From Bacteroidota bacterium (GTDB lineage: Bacteria; Bacteroidota; Bacteroidia; Chitinophagales; BACL12), in contig JAKQVC010000239.1 in the NCBI GenBank assembly GCA_029571985.1, positions 1 through 61,828 on the forward strand: a stretch of 61,828 nucleotides of DNA. Direction: 5' to 3'. The position numbers and the translations under genes are program-made. Positions 38,273 through 48,218 of the stretch are shown here, in pieces. Positions within the stretch are counted from its first letter, which is position 1, and each line of letters opens with the position of its first letter. The notes beneath the pieces were generated by a model that did not search any database, was not told the DNA's origin, and worked only from the letters and a program-made list of their open reading frames with translations.

Positions 38273-40351
38273 TTGCAAGAACCTAAAAGATATTTGATCA
38301 CATCGGCATTACCTTATGCCAATGGACCCTTACATATTGGTCATATTGCCGGCGCTTATTTGCCTGCCGACATTTACGTACGGTATTTGCGGCGCATGGG
38401 TAAAGATGTAGTATTTATTTGTGGTTCTGATGAACATGGCGCAGCTATCACCATACAGGCTAAAAAAGAACAAACAACGCCGGAGGCAATTATCAATAAG
38501 TATCACGCCATTATTGGAAAAGCTTTTCAGGATTTAGGTATCAGCTTTGATATCTACCATCGCACCTCTTCACCTATTCATCATGAAACCTCTCAGGCGT
38601 TTTTTGTGCAATTATATGAAAAGGGTGTTTTTGAAGAACGTGAAAGTGAGCAGTATTACGATGAGGCATACAGCCAGTTTTTAGCCGACCGATACATCAT
38701 GGGCACCTGTCCGGTATGTGCCAACCCGCAAGCATATGGAGATCAATGCGAGAAGTGCGGCACTTCCTTGTCGCCTACCGATTTAATCAATCCGGTAAGC
38801 ACCCTGAGCATGCAAGCGCCGGTTAAACGGAAAACTAAACATTGGTATCTGCCGCTGAATAATTTTCAAACCTGGCTCGAGCAGTGGATTATTGCAGGTG
38901 AGGGCAGAACTGAAGACTGGAAAAAAAATGTGCTGGGACAATGCGCCAGCTGGTTAAAAGAAGGCCTCCATCCGCGTGCGATTACACGTGACCTCGATTG
39001 GGGTGTAAAGGTGCCATTGCCGGGGGCTGAAGGCAAAGTGCTCTACGTTTGGCTTGATGCGCCAATAGGCTATATCAGCGCAACCAAACAATGGGCTATG
39101 GATCATGGTAAAGACTGGAAACCTTATTGGCAGGATGCAGATTCAAAACTGGTTCATTTTATAGGTAAAGACAATATTGTTTTCCATTGTCTGATTTTTC
39201 CATGCATATTGAAAAGTCATGGTGAGTATATTTTGCCGACGAACGTGCCCGCAAATGAGTTCATGAATCTGGAAGGCGATAAAATGTCAACATCCAGAAA
39301 TTGGAGTGTGCAGGTGCATACCTATCTGGAAGAGTTTCCGGGTAAGGAGGATGTGTTGCGCTATGTGCTTTGTGCGAATATGCCGGAAACAAAGGACAGT
39401 GAATTTACCTGGAAAGATTTTCAGGCCCGAAATAATAATGAGCTGGTTGCCATTTTCGGCAATTATGCGAACAGGGTTATGGTGTTGACGCAAAAATTTG
39501 CTGCAGGCCGTGTACCGGCATTTGATAAAGCCTTGGATAGCGATAAGCTGGTGGCAGATTATCGTGCTCAAATTGACCAATTATATGCGGTTTATCAGCA
39601 AAGCATTCTAGCCTACCGGTTCCGGGATGCATTGATGGCCTTTATGGATATCGTAAGGCTGGGTAATAAGCTGCTGACGGATTTTGAGCCATGGAAACTG
39701 ATTAAAACGGATGAACCGAAAACATTAGGTATTCTGCGGATTTGTCTGGAAAGCCTGGCTGATATTGCCGTTTTATGTGAGCCGTTTATGCCTTTCAGTG
39801 CGCAGCGATTACTTGGCTATTTCGGGGCAGATGCAGCCTTTACCGGTGCTATTGGCGAGCAGAAGCTGGTTGAAGGAGCCAACCTGGGAGAACCGTTTTA
39901 TCTGTTCGAGAAAATTGAAGATGCCGTGATACAAACGAAACTGGACGCTTTGGAGGCAGTGAGGCTTTCACGCAATCAAGTTGCAGAGCAGTCTAAACCA
40001 GTAGTGGTGTTAACTCCCGTTAAGCCCGAAATTACCTATGATGATTTCGCCAAACTGGATTTGAGAAATGGCGTAATCCTGGCTGCAGAAGCCGTTAAAG
40101 GGGCAGATAAATTACTGAAACTCACGGTTGACCTGGGTTTTGAGCAGCGAACCATTGTTTCGGGCATAGCCTTACACTTTGCCCCGCAGGATATTGTCGG
40201 GAAAAAGGTAGTGGTTCTGGCAAACCTGGCACCACGTAAGATGCGCGGCGTAGAAAGCAATGGTATGATTCTGATGGCTGAACAGGCCGACGGCTCCTTG
40301 CAATTTGTTGCTGCCGAAGGAGATGGCGCCCCCGGCGACTCAATAAGTTAA
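38273..40351 (+). CDS. metG: Methionyl-tRNA synthetase
   Basis: The protein has 692 residues, a long MetG with C-terminal tRNA-binding domain. Catalytic motifs: ALPYANGPLHIGHIAGAY with HIGH at residues 21-24 and the KMSKS loop as KMSTS at residues 337-341. The zinc knuckle region has CPVCANPQAYGDQCEKCG. The C-terminal EMAPII-like domain contains DLRNGVILAAEAVKGADKL and ends MILMAEQADGSL. The start is TTG at 38273: no ATG is available before the HIGH block in frame, and the first residues (QEPKRYLITSALPY) match the family N-terminus. It charges methionine on tRNA-Met. Confidence 0.95.
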   Translation: MQEPKRYLITSALPYANGPLHIGHIAGAYLPADIYVRYLRRMGKDVVFICGSDEHGAAITIQAKKEQTTPEAIINKYHAIIGKAFQDLGISFDIYHRTSSPIHHETSQAFFVQLYEKGVFEERESEQYYDEAYSQFLADRYIMGTCPVCANPQAYGDQCEKCGTSLSPTDLINPVSTLSMQAPVKRKTKHWYLPLNNFQTWLEQWIIAGEGRTEDWKKNVLGQCASWLKEGLHPRAITRDLDWGVKVPLPGAEGKVLYVWLDAPIGYISATKQWAMDHGKDWKPYWQDADSKLVHFIGKDNIVFHCLIFPCILKSHGEYILPTNVPANEFMNLEGDKMSTSRNWSVQVHTYLEEFPGKEDVLRYVLCANMPETKDSEFTWKDFQARNNNELVAIFGNYANRVMVLTQKFAAGRVPAFDKALDSDKLVADYRAQIDQLYAVYQQSILAYRFRDALMAFMDIVRLGNKLLTDFEPWKLIKTDEPKTLGILRICLESLADIAVLCEPFMPFSAQRLLGYFGADAAFTGAIGEQKLVEGANLGEPFYLFEKIEDAVIQTKLDALEAVRLSRNQVAEQSKPVVVLTPVKPEITYDDFAKLDLRNGVILAAEAVKGADKLLKLTVDLGFEQRTIVSGIALHFAPQDIVGKKVVVLANLAPRKMRGVESNGMILMAEQADGSLQFVAAEGDGAPGDSIS

Positions 40352-40489
40352 TTTCCGTAATTCTTTAACCTGCAGGCAACTGAACAGGTCAATTATACGT
40401 CTTGACAGGGTTGTTCATCCAATAATCAACCCGGATTTATGCGGAAATTAATATTCCGATTCTATACGGGAGCATTGGCAGAATACCCT

Positions 40490-40497
40490 TATCTTTG
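40490..40497 (+). promoter_or_regulatory. promoter -7 element at the head of the polysaccharide locus
   Basis: TATCTTTG matches the consensus -7 exactly and sits 21 bases before the ATG of the SLBB export gene. A TTG at 40475-40477 is too near (12 bases) to be a normal -33. This gap of 167 bases between metG and the locus is the only sizeable space before the gene run, so a promoter is expected here. Confidence 0.55.
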
Positions 40498-40518
40498 CAC
40501 GAAATTTTGAAAAAACCT

Positions 40519-42900
40519 ATGAAGAATTTTTCTTCTGCGGCCCTATTGGTGCTTACAATCGGGCTCTTTAACACCCTGAACGCACAAACTCCTGTTATAC
40601 CGGGAGTTTCCTCTTCAACACTTGAATCACTTGGTTTTGACAGCGGTGAAATTGATGCTATCATGAGTACAACGGGTGCTTCAACCTCCATTGAAGCAGC
40701 TGCTTCCATTCAGGATGCTCAACAATCTGCCGTACAACAGGCAAATGATCAGTTGAACAGCTTACCTCCTGCAGTTACAGAAACAGCTCCTCCGGCAGCT
40801 TTACAAGCAGTATTACAGGATGAACCACAAGCAGGTCCGGCAGCACCGGTAGTTTGGGGACAGGATTTTTTCAGAAATGGTTCTGTTGACCTTTTTGATA
40901 AAGTGCCTAACGCCAAGGTGAACGATAATTATATTATTGGCGAAGGCGACCAGCTGACCATTTCAGTTTGGGGTTATGCCTATTATAACTCAAATTTTAC
41001 TGTAAATGACGAAGGCTATATCACGACTGTTGAAGTAGGTCGTATTTACGTTAAAGGCCTTACCTACAGTGCTGCACGTCAATTGTTGCGTCAGCGTTTT
41101 GCATCTGCATTTGACTTGGTAAACAGCAAATTTGATGTTGCTTTAACCTATTCTAAAACCATCAAAGTAAATATTGTTGGTGAGGTGGTTAATCCAGGTT
41201 CTTATAACGTTTCATCGTTAAACACGGCCTTCAATGCCTTAGTTGCAGCAGGTGGTGTTACAGATATCGGTTCAGTTCGTAACATTCAGGTTAAACGCAA
41301 TGGTAAAATCATTAAGACATTAGATGTTTATCAATTCTTAATGAATCCGGGTTCTACTGACGACACCTACCTGGAGGCTAACGATTACATCATTGTAAAC
41401 GGTATTGGTCGCGTGGTTGATGTAATGGGAGAAATTAACCGCCCAATGAAATATGAGTTGGTGAAAGGTGAAAATTTAAATGAATTAATTACGTATGCCG
41501 GTGGGTTGAAATCAACAGCCTACAAGCGCAATGTAACTATATATCGTTATTACCAAAACGAGAATATTGTTTTAGATTTTAATCTGGATAGTCTGGAACG
41601 TGAACGCATTAACTTCAATTTACTTGACGGTGATAAAATTACATTTGCCCGTATTCCTGAGGTTGTTGAAAATGTTGTTACCATTCAGGGTTCATGCCGC
41701 TTTCCTGGTAATTATCAGTTATCAGAAGGTATGCGTATCTACGACCTGATTACCAAAGCAAAAGGTTTAAACTATGATGCCTACACTGATCGTGCGTATT
41801 TAATCAGGAAGAATGATAAACTGAATGATATTTATGTGCCGTTTGATTTAGGTGAAGTATTAGAAAATCCGTCATCACCATTCAATTTCGAATTGACAAA
41901 ATTTGATGTGATTGATATCTTCAGCAAAGAGGAATTCCGTGAAACATTTACTGTAAGTGTTCAGGGTTCTGTTAAAACGCCCGGTTCATTTCCATACTAT
42001 GAGAAAATGACCCTGAAAGATTTATTGTATTACGCTGGTGGTTTACGTGTGGAAGCTGCAAACAGCCGCATTGAAATTTCACGTATTGTAAACTTTAATG
42101 AAGCAAGCAACGATAATGAACCAACACGTGTGGTTATACAAAGTGTAACCATTGGTAAACTGCTTGAGTTGGATGATGCTGCAAACACCTTCCAATTACA
42201 ACCATATGATCAGGTATTTGTGCGCAATACACCTGAATTTGAATATCAGAAAAACGTTACCCTTTTAGGTGAGGTGAAATATCCAGGAACCTATACTTTA
42301 ACCAGCCGGACTGAAACACTTGCTGATTTAATTGAACGCGCAGGCGGTCTTACCCAGTGGGCATATGCCGAGGGTGCTACGATGAATCGTTCAGATGTTA
42401 CCTCTACTTTAGTGTTTCTGCACAAAGCGTTGGAAAATCCGGAGTCTAAATATAACTATGTTTTACGCGAGGGTGATGTTGTAACTGTACCAAAACAAGG
42501 CGACCTGGTTGCGCTTAAAGGTGAAATTCGTTATCCATTTATTGGTGATCCGGGCAACGTAATCGTGCCTTTCGAAAAAGGTCGTTCTGCACGTCATTAC
42601 ATTCGTAAGTATGGAAAGAATTTCGGTGATAATGCCAAGCGCAGTGAAACCTATATTATTGAACCGAACGGATATGTGCGCAGAACGCATAATTTCCTGT
42701 TCATCCATTTTTATCCAAGAGTAAAAGTAAAAGGTTGTCAGGTAGTAGTGCCTGCTAAGCCAGAAGAAAAGGAAACACCGGATGCACCAACCGCTCCAAG
42801 CGAACCATTCGACTGGAATACTTTCATGAGTACGCTGAGTGCAGGTATCCTGAGCTTCGCAACAATTTATGTATTAGTGGCACGAGTGCCGGCAGAATAA
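40519..42900 (+). CDS. SLBB-domain polysaccharide export protein (Wza-like)
   Basis: The protein has 793 residues; the ATG at 40519 gives a signal peptide ending FNTLNAQ. An N-terminal low-complexity part rich in Ala/Gln/Ser (about 60-115) precedes the Poly_export domain (NYIIGEGDQLTISVWGYAYY). At least five SLBB-like repeats follow, each with a VxGEVxxPGxY-type phrase: NIVGEVVNPGSYNVS, DVMGEINRPMKYEL, IQGSCRFPGNYQLS, VQGSVKTPGSFPYY, LLGEVKYPGTYTLT. A C-terminal hydrophobic helix (NTFMSTLSAGILSFATIYVL) could be the outer-membrane helix as in Wza. No lipobox is seen. It should form the outer channel for the polysaccharide made by this locus. Confidence 0.9.
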   Translation: MKNFSSAALLVLTIGLFNTLNAQTPVIPGVSSSTLESLGFDSGEIDAIMSTTGASTSIEAAASIQDAQQSAVQQANDQLNSLPPAVTETAPPAALQAVLQDEPQAGPAAPVVWGQDFFRNGSVDLFDKVPNAKVNDNYIIGEGDQLTISVWGYAYYNSNFTVNDEGYITTVEVGRIYVKGLTYSAARQLLRQRFASAFDLVNSKFDVALTYSKTIKVNIVGEVVNPGSYNVSSLNTAFNALVAAGGVTDIGSVRNIQVKRNGKIIKTLDVYQFLMNPGSTDDTYLEANDYIIVNGIGRVVDVMGEINRPMKYELVKGENLNELITYAGGLKSTAYKRNVTIYRYYQNENIVLDFNLDSLERERINFNLLDGDKITFARIPEVVENVVTIQGSCRFPGNYQLSEGMRIYDLITKAKGLNYDAYTDRAYLIRKNDKLNDIYVPFDLGEVLENPSSPFNFELTKFDVIDIFSKEEFRETFTVSVQGSVKTPGSFPYYEKMTLKDLLYYAGGLRVEAANSRIEISRIVNFNEASNDNEPTRVVIQSVTIGKLLELDDAANTFQLQPYDQVFVRNTPEFEYQKNVTLLGEVKYPGTYTLTSRTETLADLIERAGGLTQWAYAEGATMNRSDVTSTLVFLHKALENPESKYNYVLREGDVVTVPKQGDLVALKGEIRYPFIGDPGNVIVPFEKGRSARHYIRKYGKNFGDNAKRSETYIIEPNGYVRRTHNFLFIHFYPRVKVKGCQVVVPAKPEEKETPDAPTAPSEPFDWNTFMSTLSAGILSFATIYVLVARVPAE

Positions 42901-42928
42901 TTTAATACAAATCGGTACCACAAACGCT

Positions 42929-44074
42929 ATGCAATACGATCGTCCGTATAATGATGAAATCAACATTGGTGACCTGTTTACCAAGTTTGGTGAATACCGG
43001 AGATATCTGGTAAAAAAATGGTGGGTTATCCTGCTTTGTGCATTGGCTTTAGCATTAGGTTTACGCTTTTATGCTGTTTGGAAAAAAGAGCATTATGTAG
43101 CGCATGCCGACTTTGCCGTTAAAGGAACAGAAGGTTCATCAACCTCCTCTTTAGCGTCTTTGGCCAGTTCATTTGGTATTGGTATCACAACAGGTACTGA
43201 GTTTACAAATGAGTTATTTTTGGGTATCCTTCAATCGCGCACGCTGGTTAAGGAGGCATTGATGCAGAAATACACCATGTCTGTTAAAAAAGGTGTTGCA
43301 CCACGTGAAGATTATTTAGCCAATTTTTATGTGGAAATGTATCCACGCTGGGCTAAGAAGAAAAAGGTGAAAGACTTCAAGCTGGAGCATGGATCACTAG
43401 ATTCCATTACGCGTTATGAAGATAGTTGTTTAACCGTTATTTATGACGAGATTGTGGATGCTGATATCACCACTGAATTCAGTGATGAGTTGGGTATGAA
43501 TCAAATGGAAGTGTCATCGCTGAGTTATGATTTCTCTTACGCTTTAGCGAATTATCTGGCATACGCAGGCTCTGAGTATTATATCAATAATCAGGTTGTA
43601 AATGAGCAACGAACTGTTGATTTGATGCAAGGTAAGGCTGACTCACTTCGGGCTCTGCTGGACGCGAAGGAAGAAATGCTGGCACGTATTCAGGATGGAA
43701 GCGCTTTTCAGGTGAAATTTACAGGCTACCTCAATCAAAATAGATTAATCAGAGAAATTGGCCTGATTACCACTGAGTATTCTACCACTTTTGCCCAGTT
43801 GCAGCTTGCCTTATTTGACTTACAAAATAAGGCACCACTGGTTGATATGATTGACCGGCCAAAATATGCTACTATCAAAGAAAAGGAGCAAACAACCATG
43901 ATGATGATTATCGGTTTCATTTTAGGAATCATATTCACATCGATTGGCCTCAGCTTCAGAAAATATATTCGGGATAGTGTTGAAGAAGCCCGTCAGAAGC
44001 AATTGGTGATTGAAAAATATAATAAGGAGCAGGAAAATCAATCGCTCATAAATCCGGATAGCAACAAAATCTGA
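42929..44074 (+). CDS. Wzz-type chain-length determinant protein (no kinase domain)
   Basis: The protein has 381 residues. An N-terminal INIGDLFTKFGEYRRYLVKK leads into TM1 (about 31-52), a long periplasmic part with coiled-coil character (about 205-270), and TM2 near residue 320-345 (MMMIIGFILGIIFTSIGLSF). This is the Wzz/PCP layout. The tyrosine kinase domain of Wzc-type proteins is missing, so the protein is of the separate or kinase-free kind. It sets chain length and connects Wzx/Wzy to the export protein. It lies 28 bases after the SLBB gene. Confidence 0.87.
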   Translation: MQYDRPYNDEINIGDLFTKFGEYRRYLVKKWWVILLCALALALGLRFYAVWKKEHYVAHADFAVKGTEGSSTSSLASLASSFGIGITTGTEFTNELFLGILQSRTLVKEALMQKYTMSVKKGVAPREDYLANFYVEMYPRWAKKKKVKDFKLEHGSLDSITRYEDSCLTVIYDEIVDADITTEFSDELGMNQMEVSSLSYDFSYALANYLAYAGSEYYINNQVVNEQRTVDLMQGKADSLRALLDAKEEMLARIQDGSAFQVKFTGYLNQNRLIREIGLITTEYSTTFAQLQLALFDLQNKAPLVDMIDRPKYATIKEKEQTTMMMIIGFILGIIFTSIGLSFRKYIRDSVEEARQKQLVIEKYNKEQENQSLINPDSNKI

Positions 44075-44104
44075 AACTAAACACCGCTTTTGTGAGTTAG
44101 CCTT

Positions 44105-45604
44105 ATGATTTTCAATTCGTTACATTTCCTGATTTTTCTACCTGTAGCGATATTCTGCTATTTCTCAATTAATTATAAGTGGCGCTGGTTATTCTTATTG
44201 TTTTCCAGCTACTACTTTTACATGAGCTGGAAGCCGGAATATGCTTTCCTGATTGTATTTTCTACTACTGTTGATTACATCACAGCAAATGCAATGGCAA
44301 AACAATCAACCCGAAAGGGTCGAAGGCCATTCATGCTGATTAGTTTGTTCTCTAACCTGGGCTTATTATTTAGTTTTAAATACTTCAATTTCTTTAATGA
44401 TTCGGCACGTGCTGTGTTCGACTCATTTGACATTTTTTATAATGTTCCGGAGTTTAATTTATTTCTGCCGGTTGGTATTTCGTTTTATACTTTTCAGGCT
44501 TTGTCCTATACCATCGATGTGTACCGCGGTGAGGTGAAGGCAGAAAAACACTTTGGTTACTTTGCTCTGTTCATTAGCTACTGGCCACAATTGGTTGCCG
44601 GTCCGATTGAAAGACCGGGTGACTTACAGCCCCAGTTAAAAAGTAATTTTGATTTTGATTACGAACGCACTAAAAAAGGACTTATACGTATTTTATACGG
44701 GTTCTTTAAAAAGTCGGTAATTGCCGATCGCCTGGGCATTTTTGTTCAGGCCGTTTATGGTCAGAATGATGGTATGGGCGGATGGACTTATCCGCAATTT
44801 GAACACGGTGGCTGGCCGGTGGTAATAGCTACCTGGTTTTTTGCCATACAAGTGTATTGCGATTTTAGCGGGTATTGCGATATCGCCATTGGAAGTGCAA
44901 AAATAATGGGCCATAACCTGACAGATAATTTCCGAACGCCATATTTCTCGAAGTCTATTCGCGAATTCTGGGAGCGATGGCATATCACACTTACAGTCTG
45001 GGTGCGCGATTACCTCTATATTCCATTGGGCGGAAGCCGAGTCTCGTTCGGGCGTATGCTCTTTAATAACTGGTTTACATTAACGGTAATGGGCTTCTGG
45101 CATGGAGCCAATTGGACCTATGTCATGTTTGGATTTATTCATGGTATGTTCATTGTAATTAGCCGAGTCAGAGATAAATACATGCCTAAGCTGGTGCTCA
45201 AAAAGATGTTGCCGAATATGGTCTGGCTGACCAATATCCTGCTTATGTTTTGGATATTTAACCTTACCTGTATTCCGGATATTTTCTTTAGAAGCAACAC
45301 CGTAGGCGACGCTTGGGTGACTATCGGAAATATGTTTAAGCAGAGTACTATGCATGAATTTATGTACAATAGTACTTTAAGAGGGGCTGTGCCGAGTATC
45401 GTTGAGTTTTGGGTAAGTGTTGTATTTATCGCGATATTGTTATTCATTGATTATAATCTGTACATCCGCAAGAGCGCAACAATTGAAGATCAGGTTGCTA
45501 AGCGTCATTGGGTGTTGAGATGGGGTTATTATATTGTTTTTCTGGTTTTAGTGGCCTGTTTTGCGGTTACAACCAGTTCTGTATTCATCTATTTTGCCTT
45601 CTAA
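44105..45604 (+). CDS. MBOAT-family O-acyltransferase (AlgI-like)
   Basis: The protein has 499 residues with about ten transmembrane helices. Family motifs are present: LPVGISFYTFQALSYTIDVY and RGEVKAEKHFGYFALFISYW, RLGIFVQAVYG, VYCDFSGYCDIAIGSAKIMG, FWERWHITLTVWVRDYLYIPLG and the catalytic His in MGFWHGANWTYVMFG. AlgI-like proteins move an acyl group, normally acetyl, across the membrane for transfer to polysaccharide. The neighbour at 45607 (SGNH-like) is the expected partner. Acceptor is presumed to be the polysaccharide of this locus. Confidence 0.9.
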   Translation: MIFNSLHFLIFLPVAIFCYFSINYKWRWLFLLFSSYYFYMSWKPEYAFLIVFSTTVDYITANAMAKQSTRKGRRPFMLISLFSNLGLLFSFKYFNFFNDSARAVFDSFDIFYNVPEFNLFLPVGISFYTFQALSYTIDVYRGEVKAEKHFGYFALFISYWPQLVAGPIERPGDLQPQLKSNFDFDYERTKKGLIRILYGFFKKSVIADRLGIFVQAVYGQNDGMGGWTYPQFEHGGWPVVIATWFFAIQVYCDFSGYCDIAIGSAKIMGHNLTDNFRTPYFSKSIREFWERWHITLTVWVRDYLYIPLGGSRVSFGRMLFNNWFTLTVMGFWHGANWTYVMFGFIHGMFIVISRVRDKYMPKLVLKKMLPNMVWLTNILLMFWIFNLTCIPDIFFRSNTVGDAWVTIGNMFKQSTMHEFMYNSTLRGAVPSIVEFWVSVVFIAILLFIDYNLYIRKSATIEDQVAKRHWVLRWGYYIVFLVLVACFAVTTSSVFIYFAF

Positions 45605-45606
45605 CC

Positions 45607-46734
45607 ATGGTGAAAAAATTATTCATACGACTTGCCCTGTTAATTGTCATTGTGTATGGCATTTGTCAGGTTATTCTTATGTCTATGCCATTCAGTTGGG
45701 GTAATACGCGTTTGAATACCAAGTATGAAGCCTATGTGCAAAAACACGAAAGCTATAACACCCTATTAATAGGGGCCAGTACAACCTATCGCCATATTGA
45801 TCCTACAAGGTTTGATTCTATTGTCAACAGCAGGTATCCTGAATTAGGTGTGCATGCATTCAATTTCGGAATTCCTGCAAACAGAACGCCGCAAACCATC
45901 TATATGCTGGATAATATTTTAGATGGATATGGTGATGAAATAAAGTATGTAGTTATTGATTTATCTGAATTAACTAAAATGGGTGCCGATAATCTCCACA
46001 AGAAGGAGATGTTATATTGGTATACATGGGATAATATCGGTGGGGTAATGCGCGCCTCAAATGAATCTGAAAAAGGCATGAATAAATATGGTGTTCCTTT
46101 TCTGCATGCTTTTTCCTTTGCAGAAAAATCATTCCTGGTTGGTATGGGAACCACCGTTGTTCAACAGCATGCCGGTTTAAATAATGAACCGCTATCAGTT
46201 GGCCCAGATGGAAATGGGTTCTATTCATTGGATCAGGAAATGCATGACGACCCTGCAGGAGATCTCGCCATCAGGTATAACGATTTGCGCACACCAGACA
46301 CCATTGCCTTCCGCACACAGCGATGCCAGGCTTTATACGATAAGTATAAGGATCAGGGTAAAAACCTGAACAAGGAAATGGAAGCGCAATTAGAAGATAT
46401 TATTAAAACATGTGATAAACGTGGGATTCATGTAGTTATTATGTTGAGCCAGCGTTTAGGTGATCGGTATGAATATTTAATTCCCCTGTTTAATCGCCTG
46501 CCGGAAGAAAATAGAATTGGTTTTCAAAATCCATCAGCGTATCCTGTATTAAACGAACGAGAACACTTGTTTGATCTTGCCCACTTGAACGCTGCCGGAG
46601 CCGAAATATTTACAGGCATTTTTGCAGATGAATGGCTTAAGCGCATGGAAATGCAAAAAGTAATTATGCCTAAACAGTCTGCACCTGCTGATACTACTAA
46701 CCTGAATATTCAAACGAATGGTGATGCATTATGA
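45607..46734 (+). CDS. SGNH-like exported protein paired with the MBOAT (AlgX/DltD-type partner)
   Basis: The protein has 375 residues; the start ATG at 45607 is 2 bases after the MBOAT stop. It has one N-terminal membrane segment (about residues 5-22), then an extracytoplasmic domain with LLIGASTTYRHIDP (GDS-like block I) and, near the end, LFDLAHLNAAGAEIF (DxxHLN, with Asp and His of the catalytic dyad). These features fit an SGNH-type acyltransferase or esterase working with the MBOAT in polysaccharide O-acylation. Ends with ATGA overlap into the flippase gene. Only part of the family motifs can be read, so the exact enzyme is uncertain. Confidence 0.75.
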   Translation: MVKKLFIRLALLIVIVYGICQVILMSMPFSWGNTRLNTKYEAYVQKHESYNTLLIGASTTYRHIDPTRFDSIVNSRYPELGVHAFNFGIPANRTPQTIYMLDNILDGYGDEIKYVVIDLSELTKMGADNLHKKEMLYWYTWDNIGGVMRASNESEKGMNKYGVPFLHAFSFAEKSFLVGMGTTVVQQHAGLNNEPLSVGPDGNGFYSLDQEMHDDPAGDLAIRYNDLRTPDTIAFRTQRCQALYDKYKDQGKNLNKEMEAQLEDIIKTCDKRGIHVVIMLSQRLGDRYEYLIPLFNRLPEENRIGFQNPSAYPVLNEREHLFDLAHLNAAGAEIFTGIFADEWLKRMEMQKVIMPKQSAPADTTNLNIQTNGDAL

Positions 46735-48218
46735 TAAAAAAGATCACCAAAAAGTTCAGGCGAAAATTTAAGGATCGCGATTTTAGTGAAATTCTAAAAA
46801 AAGGGTTTACAGGTACCATCATTAGTTTGGTTGGGCGATTCTCAGGTTATCTGTTATTGATGGTCATTGGCTGGATTTATGGCCAGGAAGCACTTGGCGT
46901 GTATACCGTAGGATTAAGTTTACTGAGTATCGTTGGTATTCTAGGCCGTTTTGGTGTAGATATGGCCATGTCTCGATTTGTAGCACAATATGGCGGCGCG
47001 GGTCGATGGGATTTAATTCGGGGTTCTTATAGAACTGCTTTTACTATTGTATTCGTATTAGGCTTATTGCTATCAACAGCGACCTATTTCCTGGTACCCT
47101 ATTTTATTGATGATTTTTTTGACACCGCCTCTCCGAATTACGACAGGTATGCTCTTTTCATGCAGCTGTTTGCTGTCAGTATTTTGTTTTATGTACTTGG
47201 TGGATTGAGTGAAGAATGCATCAAAGGATTAAAGAAAACAAAACAATATAATTGGATAAGCCAGGTAGTAAATCAGGTGGCTGCTATTGTTTTTCTTGTG
47301 ATTTTTGGCTTGTTTTCAAAGGATGAATTGTGGGTTAATTTAAGTTATTGTTTAGGTGTCTTCGTTGCCTTCGCTTTTGCTCAATATTATTGGCTTCTGT
47401 ATTTGCGAAAACCTGAACTTGGTGGAACAGAATTTGCTCAGCCAAAAAAGCCTAAGAAACCGGGTGCAGAAAAGAAATTCGAGGTTAATCTCGATAAGCC
47501 ACTCACTACCAGTGAAATGTTGCGCATCAGTGCACCGATGATGTCGGCGAAGTATCTAACCATGATTTATACCTGGTTGGATATTTTGATTTTAGCCCAT
47601 TATGTTGAGGAGGCAAAGGTGGCCATTTATCGCGTAGCTACCCGATTAACTTCTCTTGCTACAATCCCTTTAATATCCATTAATGCGATTGCCGGACCAA
47701 AATTCGCGGAAGCATACGGCAATAACGACACGAAAGGATTGCACTATAGTGTACGTCAGGCAACGCGTATGATTTTTTGGAGTTGTGTACCCATCCTTTT
47801 TATTTTTCTGGTTTTTCCGAAGTGGGGTTTGTATACATTCGGCAAGGGATATACTTCGCATGAAGCAGTTACCGTATTTGTCATTGTGACATTAGGACAG
47901 GTAGCAAACGTCCTTACCGGGCCGGTTACTGTGTTGTTAAATATGACGGGCAGACAAAAAGTAACCATGTATTATGCACTTGCAACTGTCGTAATTGATA
48001 TTAGCTTGAACCTTATCCTGATACCTCTTTATGGTTTGATTGGCGCTGCCATCGCAACGGCAGTTTCCCGAACGGTTTTAAATTTGGGATGTGCTTTGCA
48101 AATTTACTTTAGCATGGGTGTCAGCACAATCTATAATCCATTTACGGATTTGATGGGTTTGATAAATAAAAAGAATAAGAACGTGCAAAAAAAACAGGAG
48201 GTTGACCATGGCGACTAA
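46731..48218 (+). CDS. Wzx-like oligosaccharide flippase
   Basis: The protein has 495 residues and around 12-14 predicted transmembrane helices. The opening KKGFTGTIISLVGRFSGYLL and the later LTTSEMLRISAPMMSAKYLT and PVTVLLNMTGRQKVTMYYA fit the polysaccharide-transport (MOP) family. A charged insertion (about 223-255, lysine- and proline-rich, AQPKKPKKPGAEKKFE) lies in a cytoplasmic loop. It should flip undecaprenyl-linked repeat units. It overlaps the SGNH-like gene (ATGA) and the first sulfotransferase gene (11 bases). Confidence 0.88.
   Translation: MIKKITKKFRRKFKDRDFSEILKKGFTGTIISLVGRFSGYLLLMVIGWIYGQEALGVYTVGLSLLSIVGILGRFGVDMAMSRFVAQYGGAGRWDLIRGSYRTAFTIVFVLGLLLSTATYFLVPYFIDDFFDTASPNYDRYALFMQLFAVSILFYVLGGLSEECIKGLKKTKQYNWISQVVNQVAAIVFLVIFGLFSKDELWVNLSYCLGVFVAFAFAQYYWLLYLRKPELGGTEFAQPKKPKKPGAEKKFEVNLDKPLTTSEMLRISAPMMSAKYLTMIYTWLDILILAHYVEEAKVAIYRVATRLTSLATIPLISINAIAGPKFAEAYGNNDTKGLHYSVRQATRMIFWSCVPILFIFLVFPKWGLYTFGKGYTSHEAVTVFVIVTLGQVANVLTGPVTVLLNMTGRQKVTMYYALATVVIDISLNLILIPLYGLIGAAIATAVSRTVLNLGCALQIYFSMGVSTIYNPFTDLMGLINKKNKNVQKKQEVDHGD

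Noticed and set aside
40442-40458. CGGAA...TTCCG hairpin between metG and the polysaccharide locus
   Set aside because: Only five base pairs with no T run, so it is too weak to call a terminator; palindromes of this size arise by chance.
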